DNA of 64,000 nucleotides from Gari tellinella (taxonomy: Eukaryota > Mollusca > Bivalvia > Cardiida > Psammobiidae), in assembly GCA_922989275.2 (NCBI GenBank), contig OV277866.1:76668328-76732327 (forward strand), read 5' to 3'. The translations under genes were made by a program, and so were the position numbers. A model generated the notes under the pieces. The model ran no database searches, was not told the DNA's origin, and saw only the letters and a list, made by a program, of their open reading frames with translations. Shown piece by piece: positions 30,799-42,600 of this stretch. Position 1 is the stretch's first letter; each line of letters begins with the position of its first letter.

Positions 30799-31325
30799 AG
30801 AGGCTCGCAACCGGATTTAGCATTAAAAATAGTAATTTGTAAATATATGTCAAATGCTTATATAAATGGGTAAGATTTAGTTTAGGATAATAAATTCTGT
30901 TAAAAAATGCATTTCAAAACAAAAAAAAAGAAGAAGCTCTGGTGGGATTCGAACCCATGACCCTCCATGCGGAGACAAACATGAAAAAAAGGGAAACGCC
31001 TTCACCCACGCGGCTACTGGTGCTCTTTATCTATATGGTAGCGAATTAACGTACTTCAATGGTAGCGATTGATAGTACATTATTCCGCTCGTGTTTATGT
31101 CTGAGCCCGTGTAGAGAAGCAACAACAACAACTATACCGTTAGCTAATGCTATAGAAAAACGATGGAAAATATCTAAAAAAACTAAGATTCAGTGACGAT
31201 TCTTGAGACTTTTTTTGGACTGATTATATTTTTTTAATGTCAGAAGCCAAATAATGCCACAAATTTGCTTTTATTTGAGTATTTTATTTTATTTTGACAA
31301 GTACACCATCCGGTTGCGAGTCCCT
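30799..31325 (-). mobile_element. K2: second copy of the tRNA-bearing TTAA element
   Basis: TTAA at 30795-30798 and 31326-31329; ends AGAGGCTCGCAACCGGAT and ATCCGGTTGCGAGTCCCT. In reverse orientation it matches K1 over its full length with substitutions. Confidence 0.82.
30938..31026 (-). tRNA. tRNA-like sequence inside K2
   Basis: Minus strand: GTAGCCGCGTGGGTGAAGGC, TGTCTCCGCATGGAGGGTCA, then the perfect GGGTTCGAATCCC T-arm and CACCAGAGC, followed by a T-rich stretch. T-arm and variable-arm words agree with K1; the D-arm differs. Confidence 0.42.
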
Positions 31326-31596
31326 TTAAATTAATGAAACTTTCTATTTCCTGTAAGTATAAGTAGACTTCCATTCAGTTTTTATGTATTTTGGTTCAGT
31401 CAGTCTACTTTTCCCTATTTGGTTGAAAATAGTCCATTTTGTAAATTGATGGATTTGGCGGTTGATGTGGGAGTTTTAACTGTTTTTTATGTAAACATCC
31501 GGGATGTAAATGAAGTACTGCCGTCAACCAGGGCCTTTTTTCCAAAAATTGGGAAGGGGCCTTAGCCTTTCCATTTGGGAAATTCAAGCGTGATTT

Positions 31597-31613
31597 CATC
31601 ATCATCATCATCA
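31597..31613. repeat. Short (ATC)n microsatellite
   Basis: ATCATCATCATCATCAT, about six units. No other structure nearby. Confidence 0.85.
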
Positions 31614-31844
31614 TGCAGTATCCATGATGTTTAAGGATGATTCTTCATCTTACAGAGAAAAAGAAATGAAAGGTAGAAGAAAAAGCAGGGACATGCAATA
31701 TAGAATAGGAAGAAATACAGAAAAATAAGTTAATTTCTACATTCCCAGAGACTGATTGTTTGGCAGTACAAAGTAAAAATACCCAAAATGGTCGTTGAAG
31801 TGGGACATTTTAAATCCCTCATCTGCTTGATAAAATCATAAGTC

Positions 31845-32718
31845 TTGGAGATTTACATCTACATCAACGACCTTTCAGAATACATACAACATAGCACTCT
31901 AAGACTCTTTGCGGACGACAGCATAATATATAGAGAAATGAAAAACAAATCTGATGCCGAACTTCTTCAATCTGATCTTGATGCTGCTGGTAAGTGGGAA
32001 CAAGACTGGCAAATGCGCTTTCATCCAGACAAATGTAATATCCTTAACATCACCCAAAAGAAAAATCCAATTAATTATACATACAAACTACACAATCTCA
32101 TACTAGCTAAAGTAGAATCTTCAAAATATTTAGGAATCACTCTTCAAAACAATCTAAAATGGGACAAACACATAAACTCTATCACCAGCAAAGCATATCA
32201 GTCCCTTGGCTTTCTACGAAGAAATCTTAAAATCAACTCAAGCAAAGTAAAAGAACATGCATACAAAGCTATTGTCAGACCAAAACTGGAGTATTCCTCA
32301 ACCGTCTGGGACCCGCACACCAGAAGCCAGACAGATCAGATTGAAAAAGTTCAGCGCAGGGCAGCAAGATTCGTCACTAATCGTTATCATAATACTAGTT
32401 CCGTCACAGACATGATTAACACATTACATTGGCCAAGCTTACAACTTTTACAAGTAAGAAGAACTAGAGCACGATTAATCATGTTTTACAAAATAATACA
32501 TCACATCGTTGCTATTTATCCTGACAATCTACTAATTCTACCAGACACAAGAACTAGGCACAGCAGTATATTTTGTTTAAGACATGTTGGTTCATCCAAA
32601 GATTCCTATAAATATTCGTTTTATCCCAGAACCATCACTCAGTGGAACTTGCTGCCCGCTGTTGCCCACACAGCAGTCACAGTTGATTCATTCAAGACTA
32701 TCCTCACCGTACCTGTAA
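31845..32718 (+). pseudogene. 5'-truncated non-LTR retrotransposon reverse transcriptase
   Basis: An open frame beginning inside the palm domain: IYINDLSEYI, then the catalytic LFADDSIIY (F/Y-x-D-D). It continues WQMRFHPDKCNILNI and SKYLGITLQNNLKWDKHINS, then FLRRNLK and RPKLEYSSTVWDPH, the thumb and C-terminal region of Jockey/CR1-like LINEs. The fingers, the first part of the palm and the endonuclease domain are absent, as expected from incomplete target-primed reverse transcription. No stops or frameshifts occur across ~290 codons, so it is fairly young. The frame runs straight into the SINE at 32716. A polymerase needs the missing N-terminal part, so this copy should be inactive. Confidence 0.9.
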
Positions 32719-33000
32719 CCGGCTGCGTGGCTTAGTGGTAGAGCGTATGCTTGCAGTGCGGGAGGTTGTGGGTTCAATCCCTGGCCGGGTCAAACCAAAG
32801 ACTTAAAAATTGGTAGTAATGGCTTCCCTCCTTGGCGCTCAGGATTTCGGGTTAGCATTACAACTGGTTCGTCGGTGTCAGGATAAAGCGACCGGCCGGG
32901 TACAGTCCCATTGGTGCACCTAAAAAGTGCCCCTGCTCGTAATACCCGAAAGGGGCGTGTAGCAGTATATATCGTCCGCGCACCCGTTTTAACGCTCACT
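32716..33000 (+). mobile_element. tRNA-related SINE adjoining the LINE fragment
   Basis: The head has TGGCTTAGTGGTAGAGCG (box A) and GTGGGTTCAATCCC (box B) within a tRNA-sized unit (32716-32790), ending GGCCGGGTCA. The body continues with GGCTTCCCTCCTTGGCGCTC to about 33000; the 3' end is uncertain. The internal promoter is intact by eye. Confidence 0.7.
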
Positions 33001-33441
33001 TATTTCGACGCTATATTTGTTTACTAGTCAATATGACCTAAGCGACCCCCGTGACGTAGCATGCGCACTGGCTATCATTTGTAAACACGAAAAACTACTC
33101 TCTGTTTCAAACATGTGAATAATCAGATATGCAAAGTGAGAAATATAACAGTTTTACCTTTCTCAATGCATTTTTATGTATTTTCACTAATGCAATCCAG
33201 TACGGAAGTTTATAAGCCTTTTTCTGTATTTAAATGATCATGGAAAACTTCGACGCTCAGTTGTCAGGAACACCCATTCATATTTATCGTCTCACGCGAC
33301 AGTCCCATGACAAGCATTTTCCCGCCATTGCAAAACAGGTCAATGTTTAGTAGGTGTACGCTATTTTAGGAATCTGTGAGATCATGCTGATCGATTTACA
33401 TGTGATTACTTACTGGCTCATAAATGCGCTTTAAATTTATG
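33001..33441. other. No recognised feature
   Basis: Unique-looking sequence, with no frame, terminal repeat or hairpin chassis. Confidence 0.4.
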
Positions 33442-33622
33442 AAATAGAGGATAATTGTTTTTTTCAGTATAAGATAGAAATTTAATCCATTGAGTCAATG
33501 AGTGAACATCAGATGTTATATTTTCACGAGTGGCGAAGCCACGAATGAAAATATAACAGTCTGATGTTCACGAAATGGATTAAATTCGATCTTATACTGA
33601 AAAAATACAATTATTCTATTTA
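33442..33622. repeat. O1: ~180-bp palindrome
   Basis: Arms AATAGAGGATAATTGTTTTT / AAAATACAATTATTCTATT, TTCAGTATAAGAT / ATCTTATACTGAA and GTTATATTTTCACGAGTGGC / GCCACGAATGAAAATATAAC. The centre is GCGAAGC. Confidence 0.82.
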
Positions 33623-34179
33623 TTTATGCTTTTAAGCCACTTTTTAAACGAAATTGTTCGACAATTGAGAAAGCGAAAGTAAATGATTTACCCCGTGTTG
33701 AGCCCCAACTTTATATCGAACACATTTTCGAAACAGTTTCCTGTACGATGACGTCACAGGTTTATTGATTTGACGTCATCCGAATTACTTCGTTGCTCCC
33801 GAGTTTGGATTCGTGCTCTTCCGGTGAGTAGTTTGCGACAAATCGGACTGCCGGAATTTAACGATAAGAGTTAAGACACGATTGACTGTGATTCTTGGGG
33901 AGCCCTACGGGGAAAATTCATAATAAAAGCGATTGGTGATAATCCACTGCAGTGCCCGAATACCAAGTGATAATCCACTGCTATTTCGTGGTAATCTACC
34001 GAAAAGCATAAATAAAAAAGTTTCTAAGTTTATTATTTTCATTTCAAGCATCCAATGCGAATTACATGAGCTACTCCCCAACATTCATGTTTTAGGGTTT
34101 GGAGAGTTTTAGCGAGAGTCGGACACAAATCAAAACCACCCCTTCTTTTAATATGAGTGCCCACTTACATTTACTCTTT

Positions 34180-35123
34180 GGTAGTGACTAGGGGTACGTG
34201 ACCGTACCTCTAATATCTGAAATTAGCGGTACGGTCACGTACCCCTAGCGAGCCCTGTGAGGGTTGACTAGGGGTACGTGAGTCGTTTAAACTATGTAGC
34301 AACACATTATTTTGCCTGCAGATACGTTTTTTGATGCTAATATTAATAATCTCCCATTTCTACCTTTACTTGTGGATATTTATTGGAGAAAAACAAAGAA
34401 ACTTCGATAAATATTCCCGACCCAACTTGTTCTCACGGCAGCGATGAGAATAGATGTATTCCGCATACATGACTATAGGGTTAATTATCGTCAGATACGC
34501 CCGCTATCTGAAAATCCGTGACCAATGTTAAGTTGTTGTTTTTTTTAAAAATTGATTCAAAGGTTACTTTATATAATAATGTTGTTGGAAATTACTGCTG
34601 GTGTAGCTTCCTAACTTAGCTTTGAAAATAAAGTGGTAGATCTGAGAAAATGAATATAAAACTATCGAAGCTTCGGCTCCCATCAAGTATCGAAACATGT
34701 TGGTTAATGACCTACACAAATCAACTTGAAAAACACGTTTGACAATTGATCGCAATGAAACAGTGCAATTATTCTAAACAAAGCATTGGATATTTATACA
34801 TGTTTTTAAAAATGTGTGAAGGTTCTTTATTCATAGGTAGATCTATATAGTTTTCGCGGCCGTGAAAAAAAAATGCCGATTGGAATTTTTTTTAATGAAG
34901 TTTCTTTGCTTTTATGCGTTAAAAGTCAGAATAGAAGGTTCAAATGAGATATAATTAACAATAGCATCGATATTAACGTATCTGCAGACAAAATAAAGTG
35001 TTGCTATATAGTGTTTTGGACTCACGTACCCCTAGTCAACCCTCACAGGGCTCGCTAGGGGTACGTGACCGTACCGCTAATTTCAAATATTAGAGGTACG
35101 GTCACGTATCCCTAGTCACTACC
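34180..35123. mobile_element. L: Mutator-like non-autonomous element, 9-bp target duplication
   Basis: TTACTCTTT at 34171-34179 and again at 35124-35132. The 944-bp element has 105-bp terminal inverted repeats (34180-34284 and 35019-35123) with about two mismatches. A 9-bp duplication with long terminal repeats is the Mutator signature. Each arm also folds on itself: GGGGTACGTGACCGTACCTC pairs with GCGGTACGGTCACGTACCCC. No transposase inside. Confidence 0.88.
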
Positions 35124-35132
35124 TTACTCTTT

Positions 35133-37200
35133 TCTTCATTTGTATTTTAAAATGTTCGAAAATCATGACAAATTTGAAACAAAAATTGATACCAAAAGAA
35201 TAATTTTGACTCCCCAGTATGAAAATAAGCGTACACAATGCAGCACAGTATGAACTATATTAATAAAGCTAAAAATAACTCTAATATAGGTCAGCCAATC
35301 AGAGGCGTCAAAATAGGTTGCTCCAAACAAATATGGCGGCGTCCTCGGTAGTGTCAAATCGGCGATGCTCTGAACAACTGGGGCATTTAAACTTGAAAGT
35401 TGCAGGGTTTTTATCATTAATTAAGCACATTTAGCTTCAGTCATAGTTTAAATCACATTAATTTTATAGCTTTCAGAAATTACAGAGAGTTTATCGCTTA
35501 ATGGCGTCGAAACTGGTAACGCTAGGATAGAGAAAGAAAAAAAAAAGAAAGTCTCCATAAAAACCACATATTCCAACATTTTATCTGAGCACTTGTAAAA
35601 TAGTATTATTGTATAAACACCTATAACATTTTTATTTTGTTTTACCAGCGCCTGCACATAAACTTCAATTTTAGTGAAGGAGTGCAGTATCTACGATGAT
35701 GGTGATGAGGGTATGATGATTTTGCACAGAATTACCATGTGAATTGGATATGAGCCATGAGCTGAAAGCAATAATTCAGCGAGATAAAATCAGTTTTGGT
35801 AAGACAATATGAACCTATTATTTTCAGTTAAACATTCTAAAATCACTTCATGACTTTAAATCTCACTGTATTTACGGTATTTACACTAAAATTGGGCCTA
35901 CTTGTGGCGTTTGTTTACTTTGGACGTGATCAGTTGCATGCTGTCAGACGCTTGCAAAACCATTCGGAACATCTTGGTCATTTCCGAGGTAACGTGTCGT
36001 TTCGGTCCTATGTCATTTCGGTCTTATTTGTTTCGGCCTCTATTTTTCAGCGCAGCTGCATAGTGTCTATTTAGACCAACATTTTCAACCAATCATATTT
36101 GATCAGAAATTTAGGTTTGAGAGCACCTGTTGAAAACTTAATTGTCTGATTGGATTAGCAGCCAGACTGGTCTATGCACAATTACAGCTTTACCAGATAT
36201 GAATTGTTAGGGTGTAAAATTAAGAGACACAGACTGGACATTGCAGACTGTTTACTACAGTGTTGATGACATCATGCTCCTATTTTAAGATATGATATAT
36301 TATGTATTTTTATAGATAGACAGTGGTAGCTAGGTGTTTTGTTATGGTTTACCACCATTTTTTTTTAATTGTTAACTATTTGTACATTTACTATATTTAT
36401 AGCAATCAGGGTATACGTTCCTGTAGCAATATAATTAATGTCCTCAAGTGAGTTAAACACATATGTGTTGGTTCATCATTTATTTACAAGAATGAAGTGT
36501 AAGAGAATTAACAGTAAACTGCTGTTACATACTACAGTATATGTATGAGCATGCACAGTACATAATTAAGTTACAGTTTGTTTCAAAAACCTCTATGAAT
36601 GAAGTTTGATATAGATAGAACAATCCGATGATCTCCTACCAGTAGCTAGGATATGGGTTAAATTATTGTTTTGCATTTCTTTACATGATAGTTTTTTAAT
36701 CAGAGTTATAAGCTATGGTTAGAATAAAAGTTACTGTTTCCATTGTGTACTTGTATTTTTCGCTTTTCAATCCAATATATTACAATTCTTTGAAAACCTC
36801 AATTTCACACAATTTTGCAAACCCATATACAGCTTAACTTCCACCACTCATTCCGCTGAATATCTTTTTAAAGATGTTTTTTGTTAAGGGATAGGTTAAA
36901 ATATATATGTCAAATAACTACTTTATAACTTTAAAAAAAATAGATAATAAACTATCCAAGTGAGTCTCCGCTAATTAGCCATTTGCATGTTTGCTCGAGG
37001 AATCACGCAGAAAGTGTTACGTCATTTATAATCTAGCCTGTTGCCAGTTACTTTACGGAGTACAAGACAACTAGGAAATAACTCTGATAAAAAGCTCTAA
37101 TAAATAAATTAAAAATTATTAGCTACACTATCGATGTACCTGAACTTGGACATAAGGTAGCTAGCACGCGCACTTAGTTTTCGTGGAAGGTGAAATGATA
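35133..37200. other. No recognised gene
   Basis: About 2 kb with only short chance frames (a 74-codon frame at 35850-36074 has no recognisable motif). No repeats beyond A/T runs. Confidence 0.4.
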
Positions 37201-37204
37201 GCTA

Positions 37205-37450
37205 CAGTGGAGAATCTGTTATTCTTTCCCGTTTAAACGCAAACGTACGCAAACGCAAAGCACTAAAACGTAGAAAAGAACAACTTTTGGACAATTCTGA
37301 TAATTCTTGTTTATCTTGGTGGCAAACAGTTTGGAGCCGGATCAGACGCCGGGTTACCCGGCGTCTGATCTGGCTCCAAACTGTTTGCACTGCAAATAAT
37401 AGATTTAGCGTAAACGCGTTTATTGGGAAAGAATAACAGATTCTCCACTG
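37205..37450 (+). mobile_element. Family B copy B4, best-preserved
   Basis: Perfect 26-bp inverted ends starting CAGTGGAGAATCTGTTATTC, TA on both sides, and the chassis II stem GAGCCGGATCAGACGCCGGG with only small mismatches to its other arm. It serves as the reference copy. Confidence 0.92.
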
Positions 37451-37672
37451 TAATATTACATATTGTCTATGAAACAATGATTAACAATATAGGCAAGATT
37501 AACCGCCTGGGGTGTCCTTAAAATCTCTTTTAAAAACAACACCCGCCCTAAAAAAACAACACCACAAAACCAAACACAAAATAAAACAAAACAAAAAACC
37601 CAGAAATATTTCTCCACAATGAATAAAGTTAATGACTATAAGTAACGTGCAATTAGTTTTTTCAAAACACTC

Positions 37673-37764
37673 ATTACAAAGAATTCAAAAGCGCTTTGAA
37701 AAATAACGCTAGTCTATATATATATAGACTAGCGTTATTTTTCAAAGCGCTTTTGAATTCTTTG

Positions 37765-37768
<4 letters not shown>
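37673..37768. repeat. P1: perfect 96-bp palindrome
   Basis: A 48-base arm starting ATTACAAAGAATTCAAAAGC is followed at once by its exact complement, with no spacer (centre CTATATA|TATATAG). Confidence 0.93.

Positions 37769-37798
<30 letters not shown>
37766..37798. repeat. (AT)n microsatellite
   Basis: About 15 AT units directly after the palindrome P1. Confidence 0.9.
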
Positions 37799-37799
37799 T

Positions 37800-38372
37800 A
37801 TTTATTTATTTATTATTATAATCTTTTTTGTAATCTTTTTTATACATAAAAAGTTTGAATTACAAAATCAAGCCTAGTGTTATGTATATATTTTCCAAGC
37901 TTTTCAACAATACGGTTAATGAAAAGGTTGATCAGGAAAAATGGAAAATTAGCTGTTCGCATTTGTGGTAATTAAATAGTTTCTTTTTTTATTTATTTAT
38001 CTATAAAAAAAAAAGAAAGAACAACAACAAAAAACAAACAAACAAAACCCAAACAAACAAACCCCATAAAATTTGAAATTCAGATAGAGTTACCTCTTTT
38101 GAAATATAAAGCCAAAAAGATCGATAAGCTTCAATTTGTGGCTTCATATTTTGATGACTTGTCAGTATTTAGATCAAACGCAATAGGACAAGTTAAATAG
38201 CGGACACTGATTCTAACTAACAAAGATTAAAATTAACTTATCACTTGATCTATGCGCTATTCATGACTGGCAGGCAAATAAAAACTTCCAGTATAAGTAC
38301 AAGCGGACAAAGCCCATGCCGTAGAGACGCCTTTCTGACCACCCACACGAACACTTCTGTATGCGTTTGGCA
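37800..38372. other. No recognised feature
   Basis: A-rich runs such as AACAACAAAAAACAAACAAA; otherwise unremarkable. Confidence 0.4.
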
Positions 38373-38575
38373 TTAACCCATTTATACCCAGTGGATTAGT
38401 CCATTTTTTATCAAAGGGATGGCTGGTCAAAATTTTCATTTTCATTTGTTTTATATTGAAATTCCTATCAGCAAACAGTGTAGACTCTGATCATAATGAT
38501 CATCTGATCAGAGTTTACACGGTTTGCCTATTATGTCCCATATATGGGATCGTGGGCACAACTTAGTTGATTAAT
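38373..38575 (+). mobile_element. Family E copy E4 (diverged)
   Basis: TTAACCCATTTATACCCAG; centre GCAAACAGTGTAGACTCTGA TCATAATGATCATC and GATCAGAGTTTACACGGTTT; ends near TTAA at 38572. Confidence 0.6.
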
Positions 38576-38863
38576 GAAAGTTAAAAAACTTAGCAAACTT
38601 TTTTTATTTTACACTAATATAGAAATTAAAAGATCTATTGCACTTTACAGTACCGGTAATCTACATCCCCATAGTTCACCTGCAGTGACGGATTCATATG
38701 GGCTAATCGTGCGATTCTGTGTTTTCTTTCGCAAAAGTCGGACATTTTGATGTCTTGTCCACGACCCATGGAAATTATTAGAAAGTTAAAAGAGTACCGT
38801 AATGTACAACTCAGCCAGTTTCTTTCCAATAAAATAAACTCTCTGAATAAAAGTGCTACCCAT

Positions 38864-39150
38864 TAAGGGTGTATCATGAATTTGGAAAATTTCAAAGTAT
38901 CTAAAAATAAATATAATGTGTTTTTAAGAGCTATTTACGATGAATGAAGAAATGGAAAACAGTTGTATGCTATTATAAATTTTAGGCTCTGCGGTCATTA
39001 TGTGTCTGATAAAGATTTTTCTAATTTTGTTCTATTCAAAGAATACGCTTCAGTAATATTTTTCTGAAATGAACACATACATGGTAATTTGGTTTTGCAT
39101 TTATTTCATGTCTTTATTTCCTTTTTCTTTAATGGAAATTCAATCTTTAT
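38864..39150 (+). mobile_element. J3: solo half of a J element
   Basis: TTAAGGGTGTATCATGAATT and AAGAGCTATTTACGATGAAT match the J arms. The second arm is not present, so it is a half-element. Confidence 0.6.
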
Positions 39151-39490
39151 CACCTCGTATCATTGTTCCACTAGACAAGATGTCTGCCAGAGATAAAAAT
39201 AGGAACATCTATAAAAAGCATCGTCTCTTAAGCCTTTTGTTCAAATTCAAAATAATTTCTCATAAATATTCGTCTTATTGTTTTCTTTGAAATAATTCTG
39301 CTCCACCGGACAAGCTGGTCACCAGAGCTAAAAGTAGAAAAAACCGTCGCCTGTCAACAATTTAAAACTTGATGACATATACTCCTAAACCACGTATGAC
39401 CATTCACATAAATGTTCATATTATTGTCCTTTCAAATAGTCGTTCCGTTCCATTTGACAGGATGGCCGCAGCGTGTAAAGATAGAAAACA
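39120..39490. repeat. Degenerate ~140-bp repeat, part 1
   Basis: A motif like CCACTAGACAAGATGTCTGC CAGAGATAAAAATAG recurs at about 39168, 39303 and 39447, each before a TAT/CTTA-rich stretch. Continued at 40680-41030. Confidence 0.5.
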
Positions 39491-39530
39491 CTTATCGATT
39501 GCAAACTTGGTTGACCTAAGATTTACTTAA

Positions 39531-39676
39531 GGAATAATTCGAATATTTATTGTATTCATGGAGGTATGAAAAAAAAACCTGGTCACACTGTATGAAACCG
39601 CGAAGCGGTTTCATACAAAAGTGTGACCAGGTTTTTTTTCCATACCTCCATGAATACAATAAATATTCCGGATTAT
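39531..39676. repeat. O2: ~146-bp near-perfect palindrome
   Basis: GGAATAATTCGAATATTTAT and TGTATTCATGGAGGTATG pair with the right arm; the inner arm is CCTGGTCACACTGTATGAAA and the centre CCGCGAAGCGG. Confidence 0.88.
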
Positions 39677-39679
39677 TCC

Positions 39680-40680
39680 TTATAATTTAATATCACTTCT
39701 GAATTTAAGAAAGTAGTTAAATAGAGAATCTGACGCGAATGTTCTTTTATAACGCTTTTAAAACGTAGTTTGTAGTCCCTCCGCCATACATATTTTCCGC
39801 CAAAACGCGACGTTGTTATGTAGTAACGCCGACGTCAATGACGTCATTTGGCATCCTGCTTCATGCAGCGCTTGTGAAGAGCAGTTGGACTAAGGGAAAG
39901 TAGTCCTGACAAGGCGTGGCCTGATTTTTATTTTTTTTCATGGAGTTATGAAACAAAAATTACAACCAATCACAGCTAACGAAATGTAATGAGAACAAAC
40001 AATATTAAATTATTGTGATTTGATTAATGTGCTTGTATCCGTTATTATAGTGATGTGTAAAATATATGCTGTCATGTTACATGTAGATTCCATACTGTCA
40101 TATGGTGTTTGTGTTTTGTGATACGCTTGTATGTTTTATTAGTGTAACATGTGTTTCTGTGTTTCTGTAGTTTGTTTACGTGTATATTTTAACTGTTGTA
40201 TTGCTCAAAGTTAACAAAATGTTTTTAAAAATGTAAATATTGATTACGTGTCTGTTCTCCTTTCTCGTACCTACTGCTCTTATCAGTGTAGATCTAGTGT
40301 GATTATCACGATCTTTGAAGTATTACACGAACCATCAAAAGTACACCGTGTACATGTTGCACATGTCTGGGATAAATAAATAAATTTACAATAAAACAGG
40401 TGCAGCGGCGTTATGCCAACTTTATTTCAATGAAAACTGTAATATATAGACTTCGACTATCTTGATGTACACTGTATATATTGTTACATTTATGAAAAAC
40501 AACAGGTATGCTAATAATACTCGCTATATAGTTAAAATGACTGATACCCAATGTTACACTTCCAAAACTCAGACCTCATATGACTGGTCTCGTTACCTCG
40601 AAATTTCGTTAGTTCGAAAAAAAGTGCCGGTCCCGGCCGTTTCGAACGATCGAGTCCAGACTGTAGGTACAACTGGTCTG
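39680..40680. other. No recognised feature
   Basis: About 1 kb, AT-rich. The frame at 40462-40716 shows no domain motif. Confidence 0.4.
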
Positions 40681-41030
40681 CTCCACCGAACAAGATGGCG
40701 ACCAGAGTTTAAATAGAGATATCTTTGAAATCGACAACTCATCCAAAGCCAGCATTTTCATTGAAATGTCAAAAATGATAGTTCCGCTGAAATATTCATA
40801 TGTTGGCCTTGTCCAGAATTAGGTATAATAGTTTCGGTCCACCGGACATTATTGCAACAAGGACGAAATTGGGGAAAAACTTAAACAACATTTTTTCATC
40901 AGCCTTTTTCTTCTTCAAATACTTTCATTGAAATGTACGTCTTATGGGAGTCTTCAAAATATGTTCATTTATATCTGTTCCGCTCTACCCCTTATTGTGG
41001 CCACAGGAACTAAAATAATAAAAGTCTGTA
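40680..41030. repeat. Degenerate ~140-bp repeat, part 2
   Basis: CTCCACCGAACAAGATGGCG ACCAGAG near 40682, GTCCACCGGACATTATTGC near 40837 and CTCTACCCCTTATTGTGGCC near 40984 match the motif at 39168-39460. Confidence 0.45.
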
Positions 41031-41081
41031 AACAGCATCTCCTAAGCCCATAGTTTTGCAAATGTAAAGGGTTAGTACTAC

Positions 41082-41451
41082 AGTGGTTTTTCCCTACAAC
41101 GGCTCTCCGAACAAGGATTCTTTCCTTACAATAGTGCTTCCCACTGTTCTCCAAACAAGACCATTATATATAACGTTTTCACTGCTGCAATGTCGTCTGC
41201 TTGAAATAGTCGTTTGCTTTTTTTTCCTCAAAGTTAAGAAATGTACATTTTGACAGAAGAAATATAAAGACGGGTGACGAATAGTTTCAACCAAGATCAG
41301 ACGCCGAGTTACGCGGCGTCTGCTCTGGGTTCAAACTCTTTGCAAATGCATGCTAAGGGTATTATTTGTCCCTCCCTCCAACAACTCTCTCTGAACAGCA
41401 CCCACAATCTTTGTCTCTCATTTGGTGTTGTTGGAGAGAGGTAGCACTGTA
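41082..41451 (+). mobile_element. Family C copy C1 (TA target)
   Basis: CAGTGGTTTTTCCCTACAAC ... GTTGGAGAGAGGTAGCACTG, TA on both sides. Chassis II: GACGAATAGTTTCAACCAAG ATCAGACGCC, loop GAGTTACGC. Confidence 0.8.
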
Positions 41452-41498
41452 AATTGTTTGGTATCAAATCGGTCTCCAAACTGTTTGCAATGGAAATA

Positions 41499-41744
41499 CA
41501 GTGAATAAAACGTTATTTTTTCCCAATAAACGCGTTTACGCTAAAACTATTATTTCTTTTGCAAACAGTTTAGAGCCTGATCAGACGCCGGGTAACCCGG
41601 CGTCTGATCAGGCTCCAAATTATTTGCCACCAAGATAAACATGAATCATCAGAATTGTCCAAAATTTGCACTATGCTACGTTTTAGTGTTTTGCATTTGC
41701 GCTTCGTTTCGTTTAAACGGGAAAGAATAACGTCTTCTCCACTG
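41499..41744 (-). mobile_element. Family B copy B5 (reverse)
   Basis: CAGTGAATAAAACGTTATTT ... GAATAACGTCTTCTCCACTG. Perfect hairpin core GATCAGACGCCGGGTAACCC with its complement. Confidence 0.85.
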
Positions 41745-41866
41745 TTATCAGCAGCACGATGGCGGCGTGTGACCATAGTCTGAACTGTTTGCAGACAGGG
41801 AGAGAAAAATTGGTTAAAATACTGACGATTAACAAATTATTTACGGTGTTTTATATTTTTAACTTA

Positions 41867-42600
41867 TTCACCTCTCAAAACTTTAAATGGCAACTTCCAG
41901 TTTTCTTGAAGTCTAGTCCAGTTTTGACTACTCATGAGCGTTTTCCAAGATATCGAAAATGTATGGAATGCCGGTCGCGACATGCCAATTGCTAAATGCT
42001 AAATGATTGTTTGCCAATTGCTAATTTGCAATTTGTTAAATGCTTACCAATATGCCACTTGCCAGTTGCTTAATGCTAATTGCCATTTGTCATTAATCTA
42101 ATTTCTTTTAACTGAAGAGTGTTGTTTCGGGGGTCAAATCGGTACTGTAACACCGTCTAATCGAAAAGATGGTGGCCATGAGTGTAAACAATAAGCCCAC
42201 AATACTTTGTTTGCTGTTTTGACCAATTATATCAATTGCTGTTTGCCGATTGCTAATTTGCAATTTGCTAAATGCTAATATGTCACTTGCTAATTCTATA
42301 ATCCTAATTTGCCAATTGCCAATATGCCACTTGCCAGTTGCTTAATGATTTTTATACATGCATTAGAATATAGTCTGCATCTATTGTAAGCCTTAAGGGA
42401 AAACATGCTACAATATTTCACTTTGTCTAAGGACATCATCTGGTGAAGCCTGGTGCTGTAGTTTGATCTGACAATTTCATCAAAGTAAGCTATTTTGGAT
42501 GTATTGGCATTTAGCAACTGGCAAAGCAGCAATTAGCATTTAGCAATTGGCATGTCGTGACCGGCATTCCATAAAAATGACAAACAGTGCTGACACTGAT
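41867..42600 (+). mobile_element. Family E fragment, split by Q left unit
   Basis: ACTTTAAATGGCAACTTCCA and GTCTAGTCCAGTTTTGACTA lie left of Q; ATGACAAACAGTGCTGACAC TGATC lies between the two Q units (42572-42600). The normal E sequence is continuous across these words. Confidence 0.6.

Noticed and set aside
35850..36074. 74-codon frame starting MTLNLTVFTVFTLKLG
   Set aside because: Hydrophobic but without splice partners, homology cues or a supportive context.
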